From the NCBI RefSeq assembly GCF_002150805.1, contig NZ_MTBA01000003.1, positions 434,001 to 498,000 on the forward strand: 64,000 nt of DNA, written 5' to 3'. Shown here piece after piece: positions 57,505 through 64,000 of the stretch. Position 1 is the first letter of the stretch, and every line of letters starts with the position of its first letter. This DNA is from Oceanospirillum sanctuarii. Its GTDB lineage: Bacteria; Pseudomonadota; Gammaproteobacteria; Pseudomonadales; Halomonadaceae. Made by a program: the position numbers and the translations under genes. Below the pieces are notes generated by a model. It was given only the letters and a program-made list of their open reading frames with translations, was not told the DNA's origin and searched no databases.

Positions 57505-58869
57505 TCAGCCATTCAGACGGCCACCCATCTCCTGAGCCAGATCCACCGCGTAGTTGTCGGTCATGCCACCAATAAAATCCAGCACCCGACGATAGGCTTC
57601 GTAACGGTTCCAGCCGGTATCAGGAATATTCTCCCCGATCAACGACAACACCCGTTTATGTTTAAAGCTCAAAGGTGCGTCGGAACCTGCTGCTTTCAGC
57701 TGACTCAGCTCTTCCACCGCACCACAGAAACTTTCCAGCAGGACACCAAGGGTGGTGTACGCACCGATCTCAAGTTTTGCCTTGCGTGGATGATCAAAGA
57801 TGCGTTGCTGCGCCATCTGCTTGGCCTTAGCAACACCCTGAGCGATCTCCGGTGGGCAAACTTCGATCAGGTCCTGATTAAATTGTCCTGTGAGCAGTTC
57901 GTCCTGATGCGCAACAAAGGCTTTGGAAACCGCTGCAACCACCTGCTCCATCGCAGCGCCACGAAGAGCAGCAACACGACGACGATTGGAGGCATTGGCT
58001 AGCTGTGCGTATCCTTCCGGCTCACCACCAGCGATCTGCAGCAGCAAGCTTTCAACTTCATCATAAGCCAGAATGTCCATCTCAAGACCGTCCTCAAGAT
58101 CCAGCAGCGCGTAGCAGAGGTCATCCGCTGCCTCCACCAGATAAACCAGCGGATGGCGACACCAGCGTTGCTCAGCCAGCTGAATCAAACCCAATGCTTC
58201 AGCGGTTTCCTGCAGCATAGGCAGTTCGGTCTGATAACAGCTGAATTTACCTGCTCTTTTCATATTGCTGGGCATCGAAGCGTTTGAAGCGGTCCAGGGA
58301 TATTTCAGGAAAGTACCGAGTGTGGCGTAGGTCAGCTTCATACCACCGGCAAACTGGTTGTATTCCACCTGAGTCACCATACGAAAGCCCTGCGCGTTAC
58401 CTTCAAAGGTGATCAGATCGGCTTTCTGCTCATTGGTCAGGCCTTCAAGTCGCCCCTGCTTTTCTGCCTGCAGGAACCAGTCACGAATAGCGTATTCACC
58501 GGCATGGCCAAAAGGCGGATTACCAATATCGTGCGCCAGACAGGCACTCTGCACGATGACACCTAGATCGGCGGGGGAGATATGTTCAGGAAGCTGATGC
58601 CGAAGACTATCGGCAACCATCATGCCGAGACTTCGGCCAACACAGCCCACTTCAAGACTGTGGGTTAAACGGGTATGGATATGATCATTTTCCGCAAAGG
58701 GATGAACCTGGGTTTTGCGCCCCATGCGACGGAAGGAACCGGAAAACACCACACGGTCGTGGTCTTTATGGAAGGGGGAACGCCCGACATCATCGATTCC
58801 ATGCCGGGACGTACCTTTCAGGCGTTGACTGGAGAGCAGCCGTTGCCAGGACATCTTCTGTTGACTCAT
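57505..58869 (-). CDS. dgt: dGTPase-like HD-domain triphosphohydrolase
   Basis: 454 aa. The HD metal-binding core is H70 (RLTHSLEV), H113-D114 (AHDIGNPPFGHAGE) and a later Asp, as in Dgt, which splits dNTPs into deoxynucleoside and triphosphate. The N-terminal HKDHDRVVFSGSFRRMGRKTQV segment matches Dgt-like proteins. The start at 58869 has AAGGGG and AGAGG upstream; a longer in-frame ATG is at 58899. Whether it prefers dGTP cannot be read from sequence. Confidence 0.88.
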   Translation of the reverse strand: MSQQKMSWQRLLSSQRLKGTSRHGIDDVGRSPFHKDHDRVVFSGSFRRMGRKTQVHPFAENDHIHTRLTHSLEVGCVGRSLGMMVADSLRHQLPEHISPADLGVIVQSACLAHDIGNPPFGHAGEYAIRDWFLQAEKQGRLEGLTNEQKADLITFEGNAQGFRMVTQVEYNQFAGGMKLTYATLGTFLKYPWTASNASMPSNMKRAGKFSCYQTELPMLQETAEALGLIQLAEQRWCRHPLVYLVEAADDLCYALLDLEDGLEMDILAYDEVESLLLQIAGGEPEGYAQLANASNRRRVAALRGAAMEQVVAAVSKAFVAHQDELLTGQFNQDLIEVCPPEIAQGVAKAKQMAQQRIFDHPRKAKLEIGAYTTLGVLLESFCGAVEELSQLKAAGSDAPLSFKHKRVLSLIGENIPDTGWNRYEAYRRVLDFIGGMTDNYAVDLAQEMGGRLNG

Positions 58870-58947
58870 TCCTCTGCCCCTTAAAAAAAGCATCGTCATC
58901 AGCCAACAGATTGAAGCTAACTTCGCCTCAGATCAAATAACTTTTGA

Positions 58948-59499
58948 TCAGAAGTTCATGATAAAGCCGAAGTTCAGGCTACTTTCCAGATCACTGGAAC
59001 CTGCGCCCACATCCACTTCCAGCTTACGCCAGCCCAGATACACATCAACATCTTTCAGTGCCTGATAGTATGCACGCAGTGACATATCCGTCATGCCATC
59101 GAGGTCACCAAAAGAGATCACCCGAGGAGCAAAATACATATGACCGCCAAAACGGACCTGTTTAATCTGCTCGAAAGCGATACTCCCTTGAGCACCGAAA
59201 CCTACAGCCAAACCATCAACATCACCACTGCCTGTCACAGCATAAGCACGCCCGCCAACACCCACACTGTAAGTTGCTGTATCTTCCTGAGTATGCAGAC
59301 CAACGTGACCAACCAAAATATCTGAGTTAACTTCTTCGTGATACAGACCGCCAACCGCCATGTTCAGGCGATTCTGTGGCAGCGGAGCATCATACTCAGC
59401 ACGGATCGTTTCATTATTGATGTTTACATCGATAGTGGCTGCCTGAGCGGACACCGTCATCCCTGCTGTTAGCGCTGCTAAAGCCAGTCGTTTCATCAC
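58948..59499 (-). CDS. YfaZ family outer-membrane protein
   Basis: 183 aa with a signal peptide (AQA at 18-20) and a chain of short beta strands with alternating hydrophobic residues, ending in SLNFGFIMNF with a C-terminal Phe, the usual outer-membrane barrel sorting mark. The pattern matches YfaZ, whose role is unknown. It lies alone, 80 bases from the dGTPase gene. Confidence 0.8.
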   Translation of the reverse strand: MMKRLALAALTAGMTVSAQAATIDVNINNETIRAEYDAPLPQNRLNMAVGGLYHEEVNSDILVGHVGLHTQEDTATYSVGVGGRAYAVTGSGDVDGLAVGFGAQGSIAFEQIKQVRFGGHMYFAPRVISFGDLDGMTDMSLRAYYQALKDVDVYLGWRKLEVDVGAGSSDLESSLNFGFIMNF

Positions 59500-59581
59500 A
59501 AACCTCGGAAAGTTGTTAAGCGGATTAAGTAAAAACTGAAGAATTCTGATGGGTGCTAATATACGTCATCCAGAGTTACTG

Positions 59582-59616
59582 AAAAAGCGCTAACAAAATG
59601 CCTGATTAGCGCTTTT
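59582..59616 (-). terminator. pyrE terminator
   Basis: Stem AAAAGCGCTAA / TTAGCGCTTTT around a 12-base loop, 15 bases past the pyrE stop. Confidence 0.85.
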
Positions 59617-59631
59617 CATTACCGGATAAAA

Positions 59632-60279
59632 TCAGATGCCGTACTGTTCGCGGTAGTTGCGGATCGCTTCAGCGTGTTGCTGAGCGTTGTCATCACCTTT
59701 TTCATCCAGATACTGCAGTACCTGTTCCAGCGTGATGATACTCACTACCGGCATCTTGAAATCGCGTTCGACTTCCTGAATCGCAGACAGTTCACCCTTG
59801 CCGCGCTCCTGACGATCCAGAGCGATCACTACGCCACCCGGCCGTGCGCCATTGGCATCGATAATCTGCATCACTTCACGGATGGCAGTACCTGCGGTAA
59901 TCACGTCATCAATAATCAGTACCTTACCTTCCAGGTCCGCGCCTACCAAAACACCACCTTCGCCGTGATCTTTGGCTTCCTTACGGTTGAAAACATAAGG
60001 CACATCACGGTCGTGATGATCCGCCAGCGCAACAGCCGTTACAGCCGCCAGCGGGATACCTTTATAGGCAGGACCAAACACGACGTCATATTCAACTTTT
60101 GATGCAGAGATCGCCTGCGCGTAGAATCGGCCTAAGCGGGCTAAAGCCTGACCCGATTTGAACAAACCCGCATTAAAGAAATAAGGGCTGATTCGGCCGG
60201 ATTTGAGGGTAAATTCGCCGAAACGTAGTACATTTTGCTCAATTGCAAATTCAATAAACTCGCGCTGGTAGTCTTGCAT
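59632..60279 (-). CDS. pyrE: Orotate phosphoribosyltransferase
   Basis: 215 aa; transfers ribose-5-phosphate from PRPP to orotate in pyrimidine synthesis. The PRPP motif [14 protein letters not shown] is complete and [11 protein letters not shown] is the substrate loop. Divergent from crc 90 bases away, the arrangement of Pseudomonas. Confidence 0.96.
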   Translation of the reverse strand: MQDYQREFIEFAIEQNVLRFGEFTLKSGRISPYFFNAGLFKSGQALARLGRFYAQAISASKVEYDVVFGPAYKGIPLAAVTAVALADHHDRDVPYVFNRKEAKDHGEGGVLVGADLEGKVLIIDDVITAGTAIREVMQIIDANGARPGGVVIALDRQERGKGELSAIQEVERDFKMPVVSIITLEQVLQYLDEKGDDNAQQHAEAIRNYREQYGI

Positions 60280-60369
60280 TCATAAACTCCGGTAGATTTG
60301 GCTGCTGAGTATTTACCAAAACGTCTAAAGCTCGGGTATCATACACGCTCGTCGTAGCAGGAACCACGT

Positions 60370-61131
60370 ATGAAGATCATCAACATTAACTTAAACGGCA
60401 TTCGCCGGGCCGTAGACAGAGGCTTTCTGGACTGGCTTCAGCAGCAAGACGCAGATGTTATCTGTGTGCAGAATCTGCAGGCCAAGTCCTATGAACTGGA
60501 CGATTCAGTTCTGTATCCGCAGGGCTATGAAGGCTACTTTTTCGATGCAGATCAGGACAACTTTGGCGGCGTTGGTGTTTATTGCCGTAAACTGCCAAAA
60601 GCGATCATGACAGGCCTTGGTTTTGAGCAGGCGGATTTTGAAGGCCGCTTTATTCAGGCAGATTTCGATAAAGTCAGCATCGCTTCTTTTCTGATGCCGG
60701 ACAACAGCGACCCTCAGGCAAAATATGCCTTTATGGAGCAGTTCAACGAGTATCTGAAAAAACTGCGCCGTAAGCGCCGTGAGCACATCATTTGCGGCAG
60801 CTGGTATATCGCGCATAAAACCATCGATCTGGCGGACTGGGCTAACAACCAGGACACTCCGGGATTCCGTCCTGTTGAGCGCGCCTGGCTGGATCAGGTA
60901 TTCGGGCCAATGGGCTTTCTGGATGCCTTCCGTGAAGTCAATCGTGAAGAAGGTCAGTATTCCTGGTATCCGGAGCTGGATAAGCCCCGTAACCGTCAGG
61001 ATGGCTGGCGTATCGACTATCAGGTAACCGGCCCGAACATGCGCCGCAATATCGTAAACGCCTGGTTTGATACTCAGGCCAGCTTCTCAGAGTTTGCCCC
61101 TCTGGTGGTAGAGTACGATATTGACCTGTAA
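60370..61131 (+). CDS. crc: Catabolite repression control protein Crc
   Basis: 253 aa with the exonuclease III/AP endonuclease fold but lost active site. ExoIII positions are replaced: QE becomes Q34-N35, the GDxN block becomes G143-S-W-Y, and the C-terminal DH becomes E241-F242 in SEFAPL. Crc does not cut DNA; with Hfq it holds A-rich mRNA leaders and represses secondary carbon use. YIAHKTIDLADW near 146-157 and the pyrE neighbour match Pseudomonas Crc. Confidence 0.9.
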   Translation: MKIININLNGIRRAVDRGFLDWLQQQDADVICVQNLQAKSYELDDSVLYPQGYEGYFFDADQDNFGGVGVYCRKLPKAIMTGLGFEQADFEGRFIQADFDKVSIASFLMPDNSDPQAKYAFMEQFNEYLKKLRRKRREHIICGSWYIAHKTIDLADWANNQDTPGFRPVERAWLDQVFGPMGFLDAFREVNREEGQYSWYPELDKPRNRQDGWRIDYQVTGPNMRRNIVNAWFDTQASFSEFAPLVVEYDIDL

Positions 61132-61327
61132 TTTCTGTCACAGCTGATAAAGCAGACAGAAAACTGCACCTGCCGGACTTTTTGTGTTTCAGATCTCCGA
61201 CCCGGACGATGATCAAACTGAACACAAAAAGCAGGGTTCTGGCTTACGATGAACGCGGCGTGAATAAAATCACAATGAATCGCCGCCCAGAAGGTGCAGA
61301 CGGCATTTCGGAATATCCACAATGCCA

Positions 61328-61364
61328 ACAGCTTTTATTCCGACATTGTCGAAATAAAAGCTGT
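61328..61364. repeat. Long perfect hairpin in the crc-rph gap
   Basis: ACAGCTTTTATT (61328-61339) and AATAAAAGCTGT (61353-61364) pair exactly; the inside CGAC/GTCG (61341-61344 and 61348-61351) continues the stem past one mismatch, leaving a 3-base loop. Confidence 0.9.
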
Positions 61365-61372
61365 CGATACAG

Positions 61373-61418
61373 AAAAGCCCGTGCCGATTTCGCAATGCGA
61401 TAACGACATGGGCTTTTT
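61373..61418. terminator. Terminator-like structure between crc and rph
   Basis: AAAAGCCCGTG paired with CATGGGCTTTT, with a smaller TCGCA/TGCGA hairpin inside, and a T5 run on the plus strand and A-run on the other. Convergent genes crc and rph make a bidirectional terminator likely. Confidence 0.7.
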
Positions 61419-61490
61419 CATGCCTGACAATTCAGCCTGCTACCCATCTGGTTACAGCTGACTCAGGCAAACAGCATCACAGGTGGCAGA

Positions 61491-62213
61491 TTACTCTGCC
61501 AGCACCTGCTGCTGAATCTCAAACAACTCGTTACAACCTTTCTTCGCCAGCTCCAGCATCGCCAACAGCTCTTCCTGAGTATAAGGCGCGCCTTCTGCAG
61601 TGCCCTGAACCTCGATAAAGCCGCCCTGATCGGTCATCACCACGTTCATATCGGTTTCAGCAGAGGAATCTTCCGGATAATCCAGATCCAGTACCGGCTT
61701 ACCTTTGTAAACACCCACAGAGATAGAAGCGATCATCTGCTTCAGCGGATCACCCTTGATCATCTTCTCGCGCTGCATCCAACGGATCGCATCCACCAGT
61801 GCCACGCAGGCACCTGTGATCGACGCGGTACGGGTGCCTCCATCAGCCTGAATCACATCACAATCGATCTGAATCGTGTGTTCACCCAGAGCTGCCATAT
61901 CTACCGCTGCGCGCAGGGAACGACCGATCAGACGCTGAATCTCCTGAGTACGACCCGACTGCTTACCACGAGCCGCTTCACGACCCATACGGCTACCGGT
62001 AGAACGGGGCAGCATGCCGTATTCCGCCGTTACCCAGCCCTGATTTTTACCGCGCAGAAAACGCGGTACAGAAGCATCAACCGATGCCGTGCAGATCACT
62101 TTTGTATTACCAAATTCAACCAGCACAGAACCTTCTGCATGACAGGTATAGTTGCGGGTGATTTTCACCTCGCGCATCGCATCAGATGCACGTCCGCTCG
62201 GACGAGAAACCAT
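61491..62213 (-). CDS. rph: Ribonuclease PH
   Basis: 240 aa phosphorolytic 3'-5' exonuclease for tRNA 3' ends. The motif [23 protein letters not shown] holds the phosphate-binding arginines, followed by [17 protein letters not shown] and [19 protein letters not shown]. Divergent from yicC, across a 400-base gap. Confidence 0.97.
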   Translation of the reverse strand: MVSRPSGRASDAMREVKITRNYTCHAEGSVLVEFGNTKVICTASVDASVPRFLRGKNQGWVTAEYGMLPRSTGSRMGREAARGKQSGRTQEIQRLIGRSLRAAVDMAALGEHTIQIDCDVIQADGGTRTASITGACVALVDAIRWMQREKMIKGDPLKQMIASISVGVYKGKPVLDLDYPEDSSAETDMNVVMTDQGGFIEVQGTAEGAPYTQEELLAMLELAKKGCNELFEIQQQVLAE

Positions 62214-62613
62214 AGAACACCTTTTCGTTTATTTAATCGGAAATCAAATGGGTTAAAACCGAAGAATTGTTTCGTCGCTTAGCGAATTTCACTTTTACAA
62301 AGCTAAGCAAACCGTAGCAGGCCAGAAGCCTAAAATTGATGACGCTGATGCCTGCGGGCGTGACCAAACCGAAACAGGATCATCATCCTGACAGCACCAG
62401 CGCTAAGATCAGATGTGCCAATTATACACGTTAAGCCTTCACCCGCAGTGACTTTCCCGCAACGGACAGCGGTTACCTCTGCTTCATTGTCCGAGCATGC
62501 TAAACATTGACCCGCGCTTTCGCTAAACTAGCGCCAACATAAAAAGACTGAAGATGGTGCTGATCCCGTCCACACATCAGCCCAACCTCCTCAACATCCG
62601 ACCGGAGCACACA
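62214..62613. other. rph-yicC divergent intergenic region
   Basis: 400 bases with no gene or clear RNA. It contains a possible yicC promoter beginning TTGACC near 62506, without a good -10, and an inverted segment GCGCTTTCGC. No recognised riboswitch, terminator or repeat. Confidence 0.4.
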
Positions 62614-63477
62614 ATGACTCACAGCATGACCGCCTTTACCCGTCAGGAAGAACAGCATCCCTGGGGCACTCTCAGCTGGGAGATCCGCTCGGTTAACCAA
62701 CGCTTTCTGGAACCTCACTTCCGCCTGCCGGACACCCTGCGCGAGCTGGAACCTGCCATCCGTGACCTGCAGCGTAAAAGCCTGAACCGGGGCAAAGTGG
62801 AATCCGTACTGCGCTTCCATCCGGCACAGGTCAGCGACAGCCTCAACATCGACGAACAGCTGGTGAAGCAGTTGGCCAGCGCCGCAGAAACCATCAGCAG
62901 CCACCTGAGCAAACCGGGCTCTATCAACCCGCTGCAGATCATGCAGTGGCCGGGGGTACTGCAGAATGAAGAAGTCGACGCTGATCAGCTGAAAAAAGCC
63001 GCTCTTGAGCTGTACAAAAAGGGCCTGAAAGACCTGATCGCCATGCGCGCCCGAGAAGGGGAAGAACTGGCCAACCTGATCAACCAGCGACTGGACGGCA
63101 TCGACGCCATCGTCGTACAGGTACGCGCCGCACTACCGGGGATTCTGGAGCGCCAGCGCCAGCTGATTCTGGACAAGCTGGACAGCATCAAAGATGACCT
63201 TGATCCCGCCCGCCTTGAGCAGGAGATGGTTCTCGTCGCAAACAAAACCGACGTCGCCGAAGAACTCGACCGACTGGAAACCCACGTTAACGAAGTACGC
63301 CGCACCCTGAAAAAGAAAGAACCCGTCGGCCGTCGCCTCGACTTCCTGATGCAGGAACTGAACCGCGAAGCCAACACACTGGCGTCAAAATCCATCGTCA
63401 CCGAGACAACCCAGTGTGCCGTGGAGCTGAAAGTGTTGATTGAGCAGATGCGCGAGCAAATCCAGAATATCGAGTGA
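62614..63477 (+). CDS. yicC: YicC family endoribonuclease
   Basis: 287 aa from the ATG at 62614 (MTHSMTAFTRQE), the same length as E. coli YicC; GGAG lies about 8 bases upstream. The SMTAF N-terminus and the C-terminal GRRLDFLMQELNREANTLASK block are diagnostic. YicC acts in RNA turnover, including of RyhB in E. coli, which is interesting next to the candidate sRNA above. gmk usually follows but is not seen here. Confidence 0.94.
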   Translation: MTHSMTAFTRQEEQHPWGTLSWEIRSVNQRFLEPHFRLPDTLRELEPAIRDLQRKSLNRGKVESVLRFHPAQVSDSLNIDEQLVKQLASAAETISSHLSKPGSINPLQIMQWPGVLQNEEVDADQLKKAALELYKKGLKDLIAMRAREGEELANLINQRLDGIDAIVVQVRAALPGILERQRQLILDKLDSIKDDLDPARLEQEMVLVANKTDVAEELDRLETHVNEVRRTLKKKEPVGRRLDFLMQELNREANTLASKSIVTETTQCAVELKVLIEQMREQIQNIE

Positions 63478-63492
63478 TCTGAAAACCGAATC

Positions 63493-63518
63493 AAAAAGGA
63501 GCCGAATGGCTCCTTTTC
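63493..63518 (+). terminator. yicC terminator
   Basis: Stem AAAAGGAGCC / GGCTCCTTTT with loop GAAT, 15 bases past the stop. Confidence 0.88.
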
Positions 63519-63603
63519 AAATTACCTTCCCTCAAAACCTCTGGATAATACATATCATCCTGGCAATACTCAGCCTATCAACCCATTGGCTAGGTAATCT
63601 GCA

Positions 63604-63918
63604 ATGAATCTAGTGCTAGAGTATCTGTACCGCGATGCCAGCAATAACAAAAACTGGCAGGCCGTTAATTTTTCAAACACGCTACAGCAGCCGGTTTCCG
63701 TCATTGAGGAACAGATCAGAGCATATCTAATCGACGGAGTTTATTTCGTTGCCGAGCAGCTTGATCAACCTACAGCCTATTTTGACAATCATGACCCAGA
63801 ACTAGACCACAACTGACATGAATACTCAGAGATTAAAACTACAGATGAGTCCGTGACAGACAGTTCTAAACGGGATATCAGTGACTTCTTGCAGCAACTA
63901 AAACTACTGTCTCACTAA
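63604..63918 (+). pseudogene. Small accessory-region protein gene interrupted by TGA
   Basis: A 70-codon frame (MNLVLEYLYRDASNNKNW... to LDHN) stops at TGA 63814-63816. Beyond it the same frame stays open for 33 codons (HEYSEIKT...) to TAA at 63916-63918. From memory, proteins of this kind continue LDH-x-W-H-E-F/Y, so the TGA sits where a Trp codon (TGG) is expected. Explanations are a nonsense mutation, a sequencing error or, less likely, read-through. Function unknown; similar small proteins occur in accessory regions. Confidence 0.6.
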
Positions 63919-63941
63919 CAAGTTTAACCAAGGACGAACCA

Positions 63942-64000
63942 TGGCTCGCCGAAATTGGACTAAGGAAGAGCTTTATATCGCCCTTCGCATCTACTGTGAA
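63942..64000 (+). CDS. HNH endonuclease, 5' end only
   Basis: The window ends in a gene beginning MARRNWTKEELYIALRIYCE, 19 codons and continuing. The N-terminus resembles proteins that start RRNWTREEL and continue to a C-terminal HNH nuclease domain in putative restriction systems. AAGGA lies 10 bases before the ATG. The call is from this short stretch and needs the downstream sequence. Confidence 0.5.

Noticed and set aside
60370-61131. Exonuclease III
   Set aside because: The active-site residues are replaced, so Crc is the better name.

Overview
The window looks like ordinary, gene-dense chromosome from a marine gammaproteobacterium of the Oceanospirillales/Pseudomonadales type. The case rests on gene order: pilU-pilT | yggS-proC-yggT, metX-metW-DUF4426-rdgB-hemW, thiS-thiG-trmB, pyrE | crc, lysA-dapF-DUF484-xerC-yigB and hemC-hemD-hemX-hemY are all arranged as in Pseudomonas and its relatives. 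An intracellular polyhydroxyalkanoate depolymerase, a DASH cryptochrome and a TRAP transporter fit a marine heterotroph. I cannot name the genus.

Layout. 1-13.6 kb: ATL alkyl-lesion protein, serA, a lipoprotein, a methyltransferase, a thioesterase, a fused OlsF-like ornithine-lipid synthase, fabI, a Cache/HAMP/degenerate-GGDEF protein, an lpxL-like acyltransferase, an envelope protein of unknown role, ettA and a DUF411 protein. 13.6-18.3 kb: a lone AT-rich DUF2971 gene, a TRAP QM pair without its binding protein, dsbA and a dihaem cytochrome c4. 18.3-30.6 kb: engB, then the leftward argH-lptM-lysA-dapF-DUF484-xerC-yigB cluster, divergent from the rightward hemCDXY operon. 30.6-31 kb: an intergenic stretch with what I read as a PrrF-type, Fur-controlled small RNA. 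31-42.3 kb: a DEAD-box helicase, pilU and pilT to the left, and yggS-proC-yggT-metXW-DUF4426-rdgB-hemW to the right. 42.3-50.4 kb: a PAS-GGDEF-EAL protein, a TolC family channel, an orphan small protein, TPP-riboswitch-led thiC and a stand-alone EAL protein. 50.4-54.1 kb: SDR, DASH cryptochrome and phaZ. 54-62.2 kb: trmB, thiG, thiS, DUF423, a thioesterase, a dGTPase-like HD hydrolase, yfaZ, pyrE, crc and rph. 62.6-64 kb: yicC, then the left end of an accessory segment: a small gene split by an in-frame TGA and the start of an HNH endonuclease.

Most of the window is housekeeping: lysine/peptidoglycan precursors, tetrapyrroles, thiamine, methionine, serine, proline, fatty acid and lipid A. Around it sit cell-surface and signalling genes (type IV pilus retraction and three c-di-GMP-type proteins). 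The most interesting signals are non-coding: the candidate iron-responsive sRNA with two Fur boxes, a pair of REPIN-like inverted repeats, strong unexplained hairpins between lysA and dapF and between crc and rph, and a foldable metX leader. No tRNA, rRNA, CRISPR array, transposase or prophage gene was seen.
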